Positions 28,820 through 38,460 are shown, counted from the stretch's first letter. The stretch is DNA of 64,000 bases from Rhizobium leguminosarum (GCF_002953715.1 NZ_CP025017.1:62001-126000); one strand, 5' to 3'. Notes: a model not told the origin generated them from the letters alone. Program-made: numbers and translations.

Positions 28820-29889
28820 CCTTGTCCCGCAGTCTTCACGAGATCGTTGTCCGACAGAAACGCTCCGCCCGACGTCACCACTCTCGCCGACTTATCTAGA
28901 CCGGAGACGATCTCGACTTCGCCGTCGTTGCGGCGGCCGGTCTCCACCCGCACCCGCCTTACCCGCTTGTCCTCCCCGGCGGTGAAGACGTAGTTTATGC
29001 CGTCACGGAACACGATCGCTGTCTCCGGAACCGTCAGTGCCGGTGTGGTCCTCAGTTCGATGGTGCCGGTGACATAAAGGCCGGTGCGCGGCTGAACATC
29101 CTGGGGAAGCGCGACATAGACGATCGCCCGGCTTGTATTGGTGTCGATCGAAGGTCCGACGAGCCTTACCTTGCCTTGAATGGGACGCCCGTCCGGCCCG
29201 TCGATGTCGACGCTCAATCCTTCCGAGATGCGTGAGAGGTAACGAGCGGAAACCTCGGCCTGCCATTCGACCCGCTGCTGGCGGACCAGGCGAAACAGTT
29301 CGGTGCCCGACGAGACGACCGCGCCGAGTTCGGCCGATCGCGAGGTTATTAGGCCGTCGTCGACGGCCGTGACGGTTGTCTGGTCGAGCTTGATCTTCTG
29401 GCTGTCCAGCGCCGCCTCTTCAGACGCAAGACTTGCCGTCGCCGTCTGTTCGTCGGCGAAATATTCGACGATCTTTTCATCCGAGAGGGCACCGGAGGGT
29501 TGGAGCTGGCGAGCGCGATCGGCATTGGCCTTTGCCTTTGTCAGATTTGCCTTGGCGGTCACGACGGCCGCCTCCTGCTTGCGAAGGTCGGCCTGCACGC
29601 TGTCCTGCGACAGCCGGACGAGGGTCTGCCCCTTCTTAACCACGGAGCCGACGTCGGCCAGGATTTCGGTTACGCGCAGACCGCTCGTCTCGGAAGCGAT
29701 GATGGCTTCCTGCCAGGGCTTCAGCCAGCCGCTTGCGGGAACGGTTTCCGGCCAGTCCCGCTCAGCCGGCGTCACCAGCGAGACGGTAAGGGCGGGTGCG
29801 GCGGATTGATCCGCCATGGCATTGCGCAGGGGAAGCAGGAGCGCTGTCGCAGCAAGAGCGGCAGCGAATATTCTGGGCGGTTTTCTCAA
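28816..29889 (-). CDS. RND efflux periplasmic adaptor (MFP/HlyD family)
   Basis: A 357-residue adaptor linking the pump to an outer-membrane channel. It has an N-terminal signal peptide, a lipoyl-like half motif (VVKKGQTLVRLS), a coiled-coil hairpin (about 85-150; KANLTKAKANADRARQL) and a beta-barrel domain. I chose the TTG at 29889 because AAGGAG lies 7 bases before it and the product then begins with a good signal peptide; upstream ATGs at 29973 and 29964 lack a ribosome site. Its stop overlaps the pump start (ATGA). Confidence 0.88.
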   Translation of the reverse strand: MRKPPRIFAAALAATALLLPLRNAMADQSAAPALTVSLVTPAERDWPETVPASGWLKPWQEAIIASETSGLRVTEILADVGSVVKKGQTLVRLSQDSVQADLRKQEAAVVTAKANLTKAKANADRARQLQPSGALSDEKIVEYFADEQTATASLASEEAALDSQKIKLDQTTVTAVDDGLITSRSAELGAVVSSGTELFRLVRQQRVEWQAEVSARYLSRISEGLSVDIDGPDGRPIQGKVRLVGPSIDTNTSRAIVYVALPQDVQPRTGLYVTGTIELRTTPALTVPETAIVFRDGINYVFTAGEDKRVRRVRVETGRRNDGEVEIVSGLDKSARVVTSGGAFLSDNDLVKTAGQG

Positions 29890-30020
29890 CGATGCACTCC
29901 TTGTGGTCAAGGCATCGCTGCCTTTTCCCGATCCGCGCCAACTCGACGGATGATTGCCGCTCATGCGCAGCAACCGGCCTCGGCGCGCGTCTATGTCATG
30001 GCAGGATAAGTAACGGGGTG

Positions 30021-30060
30021 AACGTTAAGTGCGGTCAAGTTAGTGTTAAGTTAGGTAAAA
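30021..30060 (+). promoter_or_regulatory. 40-bp efflux-locus box, copy B (divergent adaptor/response regulator)
   Basis: Two tandem half-units 21 bases apart, GTTAAGTGCGGTCAAG then GTTAAGTTAGGTAAAA, that is, hexamers repeating every 10-11 bases. This is the layout of OmpR-family response-regulator sites. It lies between the leftward adaptor gene and the rightward response regulator and could control both. Its orientation relative to the adaptor gene is the same as that of copy C relative to the outer-membrane gene. Confidence 0.75.
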
Positions 30061-30121
30061 CTCGGTCGCGCGACTGTGTTTGTGCTGTATGGCTTCTTGG
30101 GATTAATGACGGACGAAGTGA

Positions 30122-30808
30122 ATGAACAAGGTTCTCCTCATCGACGACGATGCCGAGCTGACGACGCTTCTGCAGGAATATCTCGTCGAAGAAGGATATG
30201 AGGTCGTCACCGATACGGACGGTCGCGCCGCGATTGCCGCTGCTGCCGGCAATACGGTCGATATTATCGTGCTCGACATCATGATGCCTCGGATGAACGG
30301 GATCGAGGTTCTGCAGAGGATCAGGAAGCTCAGCCAGGTCCCGGTCCTGATGCTGACCGCAAGGGGCGATGACGTCGACAGGATATCGGGTCTCAATCTC
30401 GGCGCCGACGACTATGTGCCGAAGCCATGCTCGCCGGGCGAACTTGCGGCAAGGTTGCGCGCCATCCTCCGTCGGGCAGGTCAGCCGGCGGCCGGCGCGA
30501 CGACCGACACGATAAGGGCGGGAAAACTCGTGATTCATCCGAGCAGCAGGATCGCCGAATGGCGCGGCGAAAGCTTGGAACTGACGGGCACGGAATTCAG
30601 CCTGCTCGAGGTCCTCGCCCGCAGCGCCGGCCAGCTCGTGTCGAAGCAGGACATTTCGAAGCGGGCCTTCGGCAAGCCGCTGACCCCGTTCGATCGCCGT
30701 ATCGACGTCCATATCAGCAGCGTTCGTCAGAAGCTCGGACTGAGGGAGGACGGACAATCCTGGATCCAGTCCGTTCGCGGCCAGGGCTATCAACTTCTCG
30801 TGGATTGA
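30122..30808 (+). CDS. OmpR-family response regulator
   Basis: A 228-residue two-component regulator. The receiver domain (1-118) has the acidic pair near residues 8-9, phospho-acceptor D52 (IIVLDIMMP), T in MLTARG and K in YVPKP. The winged-helix output domain (130-228) contains the RRIDVHISSVRQKLG recognition region. The sensor kinase starts 2 bases after its stop. It is divergent from the efflux adaptor; the 40-bp boxes around the locus are its probable binding sites. It resembles CpxR/RstA-like efflux regulators. Confidence 0.95.
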   Translation: MNKVLLIDDDAELTTLLQEYLVEEGYEVVTDTDGRAAIAAAAGNTVDIIVLDIMMPRMNGIEVLQRIRKLSQVPVLMLTARGDDVDRISGLNLGADDYVPKPCSPGELAARLRAILRRAGQPAAGATTDTIRAGKLVIHPSSRIAEWRGESLELTGTEFSLLEVLARSAGQLVSKQDISKRAFGKPLTPFDRRIDVHISSVRQKLGLREDGQSWIQSVRGQGYQLLVD

Positions 30809-30810
30809 CT

Positions 30811-32100
30811 ATGCCCCGGCTTTTCTGGAAATTCTTCACGACGATCTGGCTGACGATGGCGGCGACAGTCGGCGTGATCTTCCTGCTCGTCAATTTTCTC
30901 CAGGGGGTTCCTTTCGCGCGCGAACTGGAGGAAGAGCGGCGAGCGATCACCCTGAACCTGACCGCAAACGTGCTCTCAAGAGATGGCGAAGATGCCGCCA
31001 CGTATTTCGTGCGCACAAGCGAAGAGACGCTACCGCCTGGCCTGACGATTTCCAAAACCGCGAAAGCCGATGCCTGTGCGGTTCCAAAGACCGTCGATAC
31101 AAGATCCGTCCTCAAGGACGGGATTTGCTATCAGATTTCCCTGCCGGTTCAGGCCACTTTCACCTTCGACAACCTTGGTCCGTTCATACCGTGGCTCGCA
31201 ATCCTGATTTCGAGCACGATATCGGCAGGCGCACTTGCCCGATACCTCATTCGTCCCGTCGTGCATCTGCGTGATGGCCTGAGCGCGCTCGCCCATGGCC
31301 GCTTCGACTTCCGCATCGGTGACAAGATGGCCGGCCGAAAGGACGAGGTTACCGCGCTTGCTCATGACTTCGATTCCAGCGCCGCCCGGCTTCAGGAGCT
31401 TCAGGATGCGCAGCAGCGGTTGTTCCATGATGTCTCCCACGAACTGCGTTCGCCTTTGTCCCGCCTGCAAGCCGCTGTCGGCGTCCTGCGGCAGAGCCCG
31501 GCGAAACTCGGCGCCATGCTGGACCGCATGGACCGGGAGGTCGAACGGCTCGATGCACTGGTCGGCGAAGTTCTGACGCTTGCCAGGTTGACTGCGGGAT
31601 CCAGCCGGCCGCTGAAAACGCACACTCTTGATGTCATCGAGCTCCTGAACGAAATTCTCGGCGACGCGGCATTCGAAGCCCAAGCACGGGAGGTCTCAAT
31701 CACAACCAGTGTCGAGGGCGTCTTCCGCGCCGAAGTCGAAGGCGAACTGATCTACAGGGCGCTCGAAAACGTCGTCCGCAACGCCGTCAAGTACACGGCC
31801 GAGCATTCGCGCATATCAGTATCTTGCGAGACGACGGACGAGCGCCTCAAAATCTGTGTCACCGATCAAGGGCCAGGTGTCAGGCGGGACGAACTCGAAC
31901 GGATCTTCCAGCCGTTCTCACGCGGAAACGAGGCTGTACCGAGAGGCGGATATGGCCTGGGTCTTGCAATCACCAGGCAGGCCATCGAGCGCCATGGCGG
32001 GCGTGTGCATGCGTCGTTGCCGGATGCCGGAGGTCTGGCAATCACCCTGGAGCTTCCCAGAAAGCCGACGCCCTATGGTTCGGTTGACGACCGAGCCTGA
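30811..32100 (+). CDS. Sensor histidine kinase
   Basis: A 429-residue membrane kinase. Helix one (about 10-30) and helix two (about 128-150) bracket a periplasmic sensor loop of about 95 residues that contains two cysteines. A HAMP domain follows, then the dimerisation box with H210 (FHDVSHELRSPLSRL). The ATP-binding domain has N (ENVVRNAVKYT), G1 (VTDQGPGV), F (FQPFSRG) and G2 (GYGLGLAI) boxes. It is co-transcribed with the response regulator. The periplasmic loop fits sensing of envelope stress or an antimicrobial compound. Confidence 0.95.
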   Translation: MPRLFWKFFTTIWLTMAATVGVIFLLVNFLQGVPFARELEEERRAITLNLTANVLSRDGEDAATYFVRTSEETLPPGLTISKTAKADACAVPKTVDTRSVLKDGICYQISLPVQATFTFDNLGPFIPWLAILISSTISAGALARYLIRPVVHLRDGLSALAHGRFDFRIGDKMAGRKDEVTALAHDFDSSAARLQELQDAQQRLFHDVSHELRSPLSRLQAAVGVLRQSPAKLGAMLDRMDREVERLDALVGEVLTLARLTAGSSRPLKTHTLDVIELLNEILGDAAFEAQAREVSITTSVEGVFRAEVEGELIYRALENVVRNAVKYTAEHSRISVSCETTDERLKICVTDQGPGVRRDELERIFQPFSRGNEAVPRGGYGLGLAITRQAIERHGGRVHASLPDAGGLAITLELPRKPTPYGSVDDRA

Positions 32101-32115
32101 TCCGGCTCCCTGCGA

Positions 32116-32155
32116 TTTTACCTAACTTTACAGTGTCTTTACCGCCATTAACGTT
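32116..32155 (-). promoter_or_regulatory. 40-bp efflux-locus box, copy C (upstream of NodT-type gene)
   Basis: The minus strand aligns to copy B with 33 of 40 identities, including the terminal TTAGGTAAAA. It lies 16 bases after the kinase stop and 47 bases before the NodT-type start, so the outer-membrane component probably has its own promoter under the same regulator. Confidence 0.75.
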
Positions 32156-32202
32156 GGCGCCGCTAAGCCTGAACCTACGATCCCGGTTCAGAAAGCTCGC
32201 CC

Positions 32203-33657
32203 GTGAGTCCGTCGCTCTGCACGAAAATATCATCCCTCCGCTACGCCGCATCGGCATTCACGCTTCTGCTGGCGGGCTGCGTCAGCGGCCCGGATCACGT
32301 TCCCCCACAGATGCCGCTTCCTGCTAAGTTCCAAGAGGGCGGGACCAAGAGCAACGGCGATGTCGTGACGGCGCAGTGGTGGACGGCCTATCGTGACAAG
32401 CAGCTCGACGGCCTGGTTGCTCATGGTCTCAGCGAGAACCTTGATGTCCTGCAGGCGCTCGAGCGCATCAATTCGGCTTCCGCCAATGTCACGGTTGCGG
32501 GTGCCGGTGGCCTGCCGAGCCTCGATGTCGGCGCATCGCACACCGTGTCCGGTGAGAAGGGTTCGCAGCGTACGACCATCGGCACCACGAACACGACAGG
32601 CGGCGAGGCCAGCCTTTCCTGGCTGCTCGACTTCTTCGGCCAGTACCGTCGCTCGAAGGAGAGTGCGATTGCCTCGCTGGGGGCCGCCTATGCAACGGCC
32701 GACAATGCAAAGCTCACCTTCCTGAAAGACCTGGTCGAGAGCTATATCGACGCCCGCTATTACCAGGAGCGCATCGCGCTTTCACAGGCGAGCTTGAAAT
32801 CCCGCCAACAGACTTACGAACTCACGCAGCTGCAGCTCAAGGCAGGTGCGGCCTCCCGCCTCGACGTCGTTCAGGCCGAGGGCCTGGTACAGTCGACAAA
32901 GTCCGACATTCCTGGCCTCCAACAGAGCTTCACCGAATCGGCACATCATATTGCCACTCTGCTCGGGATGCCGGCGGCCTCGCTGATGGGCGAACTGCAG
33001 AAAAGCGCCGGTCAGCCGGTTTTCCGCGGCGACATTCGCGCCGGCATTCCGGCCGACCTCATCCGCAACCGTCCCGATATCCGCAAGGCAGAACGCGACC
33101 TGGCGGCGGCCGTCGCCGATATCGGTGCTGCCGAAGCCCAGCTTTATCCATCGATCTCGCTCTCCGGTTCGATCTCGCCGAGCTGGGTCAAATCATCGGG
33201 CGCCAGCGGCGGAACCTTGACCAGCTGGTCGTTCGGACCGACGCTCAACCTGCCGATCTTCGATGGCGGCAAATTGCGTGCGAATGTCGATATCGAAAAA
33301 TCCGATGCCAAGACCCAGTATCTCGCCTGGAAAGAGGCGGTGCTGAACGGAGTCGAAGAAGTGGGAAACGCCCTGTCGGCAGTTCGCCATGACACGCAGA
33401 CACTGGCGCCGCTGCGCAGGCAGGTGCAGACGGCGGAGGAATCACTCGCGCTTTCAACGACGAGCTATAAAGGCGGCGCCTCGTCGCTGCTTGACGTCCT
33501 GGACGCTCAACGTTCGGTCTCCGATGCCCAGGCAAGCCTTGCAGCCACTGTGCAGGAGGTTGCAAAGGACTATGTGGATCTCTACGTCGCCATTGGCGCC
33601 GGCTACCTGACACAACTAGGGCAGAATGCTCCCGAGCGAATGGCGAAGTCAGACTAG
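32203..33657 (+). CDS. NodT-family outer-membrane efflux lipoprotein
   Basis: A 484-residue TolC-superfamily channel subunit. It starts with a lipoprotein signal (lipobox LLAGC, Cys at about residue 25) and contains two outer-membrane efflux repeats (about 60-250 and 270-465). Typical segments are SWLLDFFGQYRRSKESA and NRPDIRKAERDLAAA. The GTG at 32203 is the only start giving a sensible lipoprotein signal; its ribosome site is weak. It completes the tripartite system with the adaptor and RND pump, although it is on the other strand and beyond the two-component genes. Confidence 0.92.
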   Translation: MSPSLCTKISSLRYAASAFTLLLAGCVSGPDHVPPQMPLPAKFQEGGTKSNGDVVTAQWWTAYRDKQLDGLVAHGLSENLDVLQALERINSASANVTVAGAGGLPSLDVGASHTVSGEKGSQRTTIGTTNTTGGEASLSWLLDFFGQYRRSKESAIASLGAAYATADNAKLTFLKDLVESYIDARYYQERIALSQASLKSRQQTYELTQLQLKAGAASRLDVVQAEGLVQSTKSDIPGLQQSFTESAHHIATLLGMPAASLMGELQKSAGQPVFRGDIRAGIPADLIRNRPDIRKAERDLAAAVADIGAAEAQLYPSISLSGSISPSWVKSSGASGGTLTSWSFGPTLNLPIFDGGKLRANVDIEKSDAKTQYLAWKEAVLNGVEEVGNALSAVRHDTQTLAPLRRQVQTAEESLALSTTSYKGGASSLLDVLDAQRSVSDAQASLAATVQEVAKDYVDLYVAIGAGYLTQLGQNAPERMAKSD

Positions 33658-33691
33658 TTAGCCGAAGACAGTCAAGCGAGCGGCTCGCTGG

Positions 33692-34528
33692 CTATCGGCC
33701 TGCTGTTTCCAGGATGCGGAGGGCAAGCTTGAGGTGCGGCAAATCCAGCATGCGTCCGTCAAGCTGGATGACGCCCGCGTCGGGCCTGGCGGCAAAGGCG
33801 GCGGCGACTTTCTCCGCCCAGGCGATCTCGGATGCATCCGGCGTGAAGGCGTGATTGATCGTTTCGACCTGGCTCGGATGGATGGCCATCATGCCGGAAA
33901 AGCCGTCGCGCCGGGCTCGGCCGACATAGGCCTTGAGACCGTTGAGATCGTGGAAATCGGGATAGACGGTGTCGATTGCCGGAACGGCGGCGGCATGGGC
34001 CGCGAACAGCGTGAGCGAGCGGGCAAGCTCGTAAGGCGGCGTGTAGCGGCCATCCGTCCTGCGCGCGGTCGTAGCCCCCATCGCGGCAGGCAGATCCTCA
34101 GCACCCCAGGTCAGGCCGCAGAGGCTGCTCGCGACATCCCGGTAGCTGCCGATCTCGAAGATCGCGGATGGTGTTTCGGTTGCGATCGGCAGGATGGGAA
34201 TTGCAGATGCAAGAGAGCCTGCGAGCTTCAGCACCGAAGCAGCACCCTCGGCCTTTGGCAGCACGATCGCGAAAGGATGAAGGCCGCTCAAAGCGGCAAG
34301 GTCGCCTTCGAATTCTTGCGAGGCGAGGGGATTGCTGCGGATCAGGAGAGGGGTCTCGCCGGCATGATGCAAGACGAACTCGTGCACGCTCTCGCGCGCT
34401 TTCGGCTTGTTTAAGGGCGCAACCGAATCTTCCAGGTCGAGAATGACGGCATCGGCGCCTGAGGCGAGCGCTTTTTCGAAACGCTCCGGCCGGTCGCCGG
34501 GTACGAAGAGCAGCGAGCGCAGCCTCAT
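33692..34528 (-). CDS. CitE-like CoA-ester lyase (HpcH/HpaI family), candidate (R)-HMG-CoA lyase
   Basis: A 278-residue TIM-barrel lyase of the citrate lyase beta-like family. The N-terminal RSLLFVPGDRPERFEKA signature, metal-binding E/D segments (LDLEDSV) and TETPSAIFEIGSY strand are present. Last gene of the leucine operon; its ATG overlaps the MaoC stop. In Mycobacterium tuberculosis a CitE-like enzyme in the same gene context cleaves (R)-HMG-CoA, in place of the usual HMG-CoA lyase. That role is the best guess here. Malyl- or citramalyl-CoA lyase activity is the alternative. Confidence 0.85.
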   Translation of the reverse strand: MRLRSLLFVPGDRPERFEKALASGADAVILDLEDSVAPLNKPKARESVHEFVLHHAGETPLLIRSNPLASQEFEGDLAALSGLHPFAIVLPKAEGAASVLKLAGSLASAIPILPIATETPSAIFEIGSYRDVASSLCGLTWGAEDLPAAMGATTARRTDGRYTPPYELARSLTLFAAHAAAVPAIDTVYPDFHDLNGLKAYVGRARRDGFSGMMAIHPSQVETINHAFTPDASEIAWAEKVAAAFAARPDAGVIQLDGRMLDLPHLKLALRILETAGR

Positions 34529-34977
34529 GACGGCTTCACCTTCAGCATTGCCGTGCGCAGGCATTGGCAGACGATCTCGCCGCGCTGGTTAAGCGTGATA
34601 TGCCGGAAGGTGACGATGCCGGCATCGGCGCGGGAGTTCGAGCGACGCAGCTCCATCACCTCCGTTTCCACCCGCAGCGTATCGCCGATGAAGACCGGCT
34701 TCGGCATCGTCACCTTGTCATAGCCGAGATTGGCGACGAGCGTGCCGAGCGTGGTGTCGCCGACCGAAAGGCCGACGGTGAGGGCAAAGGTAAAGGTGCC
34801 GTTGACGACGATACGGCCGAACTCGGTGCCGGCGGCATAGTCGGCATCGAGATGCAGCGGCTGCGGATTGTGGGAGAGCGTCGTGAACAGCAGATTGTCG
34901 GTCTCGGTGACCGTGCGACGGATGTCGTGGGCGATGCGGTCGCCGACCGTCCACTCGTCGAAATAGCGGCCGGCCAT
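34525..34977 (-). CDS. MaoC-family hydratase, candidate 3-methylglutaconyl-CoA hydratase
   Basis: A 150-residue single hot-dog-fold hydratase. The R-hydratase-type catalytic Asp and His are in the segment DNLLFTTLSHNPQPLHLD. It overlaps both neighbours (starts within the stop of the carboxylase gene, stops within the start of the lyase), so it is tightly coupled. No crotonase-type methylglutaconyl-CoA hydratase (LiuC) is present, so this enzyme probably supplies that step with R stereochemistry. Confidence 0.85.
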   Translation of the reverse strand: MAGRYFDEWTVGDRIAHDIRRTVTETDNLLFTTLSHNPQPLHLDADYAAGTEFGRIVVNGTFTFALTVGLSVGDTTLGTLVANLGYDKVTMPKPVFIGDTLRVETEVMELRRSNSRADAGIVTFRHITLNQRGEIVCQCLRTAMLKVKPS

Positions 34978-36842
34978 CAATCCTGCTCCTTCACAACGCT
35001 GACGACGAGTTGGTTTTCCGAGACCCTGAGACCCGAGGAAACCTGCAGTTTTTCGACGATTCCGTCGAAAGGTGCGCGCAGCGAATGTTCCATTTTCATC
35101 GCTTCGACTGTCAGCAGGCGGTCCCCCTTGGCGACACGATCGCCCTCGGCGACATCAACCGAAATGACGAGGCCGGGCATGGGTGACAGGATCGCGCCAT
35201 CGCCGGCACCCTGACTTGCCTCGACTTCACTTGCGACGGGCAGGCTGATCGGCCAGGCATTGCCGGCGTCGAAAAGCACCGTCGTTTCACCGATCGTGAC
35301 GGTATTTGCCGCAAGCCCTCGACGTGCTTTCCCCCAAACGAGGTGCTCGCCGATACGGATGCGCACCCTCTTGTCATCCGCGCCGGCGATGCGGAACCCG
35401 GCAAGCGCGGACCAGGGATCACCATCCGTATTTCTTGAAAGCACAGTGGCCGCGGTGTCGATCGCGATTTCGCTCGGCTCCGTCGCCACCAGGCTATCGC
35501 CATGGCGGTCGAGAAAGCCGGTATCGATCCGAGCTGCGCAAAAATCTGGATCGACAGCGATGCGGGCAAGCAGGCCGGCATTGGATTTGACCGGCCAGAC
35601 CTCGATACATGCGCAGGCGGCTGCGAGCTTCGAAAGTGCGGCTTCGCGGTTCGGCCCATGGGCAATGACCTTGGCGATCATCGGGTCATAGAAGGCGGTG
35701 ATGTCATCCCCCTGCTCGACACCGCTATCGACACGGACGGACCCCGGCAGGCTGAGATGTTCAAGCCGGCCGGTCGAGGGCAGATAGCCGGCGGCAGGAT
35801 TTTCGGCATAGAGCCGGGCTTCGAAGGCCCAGCCGTTCATGGCGATCTCATCCTGCATTTTCGGCAAGGGCTCGCCGCAAGCGACTTTCAGCTGCCAGAG
35901 CACCAGATCCTCGCCAGTAATCGCCTCGGTCACCGGGTGTTCCACCTGCAGCCGCGTATTCATTTCCATGAACCAGATGCGATCTTCGCGAAGGCCTTCC
36001 GAGGCATCGGCGATGAATTCGATGGTGCCGGCGCCGACATAATTCACCGCTCTTGCGGCTTTCACCGCCGCATCGCAGATCGTCGCGCGGGTGGCGGCAT
36101 CGAGGCCCGGGGCAGGGGCTTCTTCGATCACCTTCTGGTGACGGCGCTGCAGCGAACAATCGCGTTCGAAGAGATGAACGCAATTGCCGAACATGTCGGC
36201 GAAGACCTGCACTTCGATATGGCGCGGATTGGCGATATAACGTTCGAGCAGAACACGGTCGTCGCCGAAGGAGGCGGCCGCTTCACGGCGGCAGGAGACG
36301 AGAAGTTCGGCGAAATCTTGCGCGCGCTCAACGCGGCGCATGCCCTTGCCGCCGCCGCCGGCAACGGCCTTGATGAGCACGGGATAACCGATGGTGTCCG
36401 CCTCGACCGCCAACCTCTCTTCGCTCTGGTCCGGCCCGAGATAACCGGGGGTCACGGGCACTCCGGCCGCCTGCATCAATTCCTTGGCAGCATCCTTGAG
36501 ACCCATCGCCCGGATTGCAGCCGGGGGCGCGCCGACCCAGATGATGCCGGCCTTTTCCACCGCTTCGGCAAACTCGGCATTTTCTGAAAGGAAACCGTAA
36601 CCGGGGTGGATCGCCGCAGCGCCGGTTTGCCGGGCGGCCTCCAGGATGCGTTCCTGCGAGAGATAGCTTTCGCGGGCCGGCGAGGGGCCGATGGCGATCG
36701 CCTCGTCCGCCTCGCTTACGAAGGGTAGGCCGGCATCGGCCTCGGAATAGACGGCAATGGTGCGGATGCCGAGCATCTTGGCCGAGCGGATGATGCGGCG
36801 GGCGATTTCGCCCCTGTTGGCAATGAGAAGGCTTTCCATCAT
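34977..36842 (-). CDS. liuD: Methylcrotonyl-CoA carboxylase biotin-containing subunit
   Basis: A 621-residue alpha subunit. The biotin carboxylase domain (1-450) has an N-terminal LLIANRGEIARRI, the ATP loop GGGGKGMR and the active-site EMNTRLQVEHPVTE. A middle linker domain follows, then a C-terminal biotinyl domain with VEAMKMEHSL. With the beta subunit at 36850 it carboxylates 3-methylcrotonyl-CoA in leucine breakdown. Start at 36842 (tandem ATGs), 7 bases after the beta-subunit stop, with a GAGG site. Geranyl- or propionyl-CoA carboxylase is less likely given the isovaleryl-CoA dehydrogenase upstream. Confidence 0.92.
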   Translation of the reverse strand: MMESLLIANRGEIARRIIRSAKMLGIRTIAVYSEADAGLPFVSEADEAIAIGPSPARESYLSQERILEAARQTGAAAIHPGYGFLSENAEFAEAVEKAGIIWVGAPPAAIRAMGLKDAAKELMQAAGVPVTPGYLGPDQSEERLAVEADTIGYPVLIKAVAGGGGKGMRRVERAQDFAELLVSCRREAAASFGDDRVLLERYIANPRHIEVQVFADMFGNCVHLFERDCSLQRRHQKVIEEAPAPGLDAATRATICDAAVKAARAVNYVGAGTIEFIADASEGLREDRIWFMEMNTRLQVEHPVTEAITGEDLVLWQLKVACGEPLPKMQDEIAMNGWAFEARLYAENPAAGYLPSTGRLEHLSLPGSVRVDSGVEQGDDITAFYDPMIAKVIAHGPNREAALSKLAAACACIEVWPVKSNAGLLARIAVDPDFCAARIDTGFLDRHGDSLVATEPSEIAIDTAATVLSRNTDGDPWSALAGFRIAGADDKRVRIRIGEHLVWGKARRGLAANTVTIGETTVLFDAGNAWPISLPVASEVEASQGAGDGAILSPMPGLVISVDVAEGDRVAKGDRLLTVEAMKMEHSLRAPFDGIVEKLQVSSGLRVSENQLVVSVVKEQD

Positions 36843-36849
36843 CGGCGCC

Positions 36850-38460
36850 TCACATCCTGAACAGGCCGAAGCGCGGCCCTTTCGGGATCGGCGCATTCAG
36901 GCAGGCGGAAAAGGCAAGGCCCAGCACATCACGGGTCTGGCGCGGATCAATGATGCCGTCGTCCCAGAGACGAGCCGTGGCATAATAGGGATTGCCCTCG
37001 GCCTCGTAGCCGGCGCGGATCGGCGCCTTGAAAGCCTCCTCCTCATCAATAGGCCAATTCTCACCGCGCGCCTCCATGGAGTCTCGGCGGATCGTGGCGA
37101 GCACCGAGGCCGCCTGTTCGCCGCCCATCACGCTGATGCGGCTGTTCGGCCAGGTGAAGAGGAAGCGCGGGCGATAGGCGCGGCCGCACATGCCGTAATT
37201 GCCGGCGCCGAAGCTGCCGCCGATGATGACGGTGACCTTCGGCACGGTAGCGGTTGCAACTGCCGTCACCAGCTTTGCCCCATCCTTGGCGATACCGCCG
37301 GCCTCATAGCGGCCGCCGACCATGAAACCGGAAATGTTCTGCAGAAACAGCAAGGGTATGCGGCGCTGGCAGGCGAGCTCGATGAAATGCGCGCCCTTCA
37401 GCGCGCTTTCGGAGAAGAGAACGCCGTTATTGGCGATGACGGCGACTGGCATGCCCCAGATGCGGGCGAAGCCGCAGACCAGCGTGGTGCCGTAGAGCGG
37501 CTTGAACTCATGCAGTTCCGAGCCATCGACGATCCGGCCGATGACCTCGCGCACATCATAGGGCGAGCGCACATCATCCGGGATGAGGCCGCAGAGATCC
37601 TCGGCATCGAGTTTCGGCGGCTGTGGCTGCTTGAGGTCGATATCGACTGATTTCACACTGTTGAGGGTGGCTGCGATATCGCGAACGAGCAGCAGTGCAT
37701 GTTCATCATTCTCGGCGACATGATCGACGACGCCGGAGCGGCGGCCATGGGTTTCGGCACCGCCTAGCTCTTCGGCCGAGATGATCTCGCCGGTCGCGGC
37801 CTTCACCAGCGGCGGACCGGCGAGGAAGATCGTGCCCTGATTGCGCACGATGACCGTTTCGTCGGACATGGCGGGCACATAGGCGCCGCCTGCAGTGCAG
37901 CTTCCCATGACGCAGGCGATCTGCGGAATGCCTTCGGCCGACATCTGGGCCTGGTTGTAGAAGATCGCGCCGAAATGGTCGCGGTCGGGAAAGACTTCAG
38001 CCTGATGCGGAAGATTGGCGCCGCCGCTATCGACCAGATAGAGGCAGGGCAGCCGGTTCTGCATGGCGATCTCCTGCGCCCGCAGATGTTTCTTCACCGT
38101 CATCGGGAAATAGGCACCGCCCTTCACCGTCGCGTCATTGGCGACGATCATCACCTCGCGGCCGGCAACACGGCCGATGCCGGCGATGATGCCGGCGCCC
38201 GGCGCCTCGTCATCATACATGCCGTTGGCCGCCAGCGTGCCGATCTCCAGGAACGGACTGCCGGCATCGAGCAAAAGCTGGATGCGGTCGCGCGGCAGCA
38301 GCTTGCCCTTGCCGGTATGGCGCTCGCGCGCTGTCTGCGATCCACCCTCGCGTGCTTTCGCCGAACGGCCGTGGAGCTCGTCGATAAGCGCCTTGTTCTT
38401 GCTGGCATTGGCCTTGAAGCTCTCGCTGTCGCGGTCGATCGCAGTCGAAATCACCGTCAT
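36850..38460 (-). CDS. liuB: Methylcrotonyl-CoA carboxylase carboxyltransferase subunit
   Basis: A 536-residue beta subunit, the usual length for MccB. It has the two crotonase-like carboxyltransferase halves; segments such as RERHTGKGKLLPRDRI, ACVMGSCTAGGAYVPAMSDE and SFGAGNYGMCGRAY are typical. It transfers the carboxyl group from biotin to 3-methylcrotonyl-CoA. Its start overlaps the isovaleryl-CoA dehydrogenase stop (ATGA). Confidence 0.94.
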   Translation of the reverse strand: MTVISTAIDRDSESFKANASKNKALIDELHGRSAKAREGGSQTARERHTGKGKLLPRDRIQLLLDAGSPFLEIGTLAANGMYDDEAPGAGIIAGIGRVAGREVMIVANDATVKGGAYFPMTVKKHLRAQEIAMQNRLPCLYLVDSGGANLPHQAEVFPDRDHFGAIFYNQAQMSAEGIPQIACVMGSCTAGGAYVPAMSDETVIVRNQGTIFLAGPPLVKAATGEIISAEELGGAETHGRRSGVVDHVAENDEHALLLVRDIAATLNSVKSVDIDLKQPQPPKLDAEDLCGLIPDDVRSPYDVREVIGRIVDGSELHEFKPLYGTTLVCGFARIWGMPVAVIANNGVLFSESALKGAHFIELACQRRIPLLFLQNISGFMVGGRYEAGGIAKDGAKLVTAVATATVPKVTVIIGGSFGAGNYGMCGRAYRPRFLFTWPNSRISVMGGEQAASVLATIRRDSMEARGENWPIDEEEAFKAPIRAGYEAEGNPYYATARLWDDGIIDPRQTRDVLGLAFSACLNAPIPKGPRFGLFRM

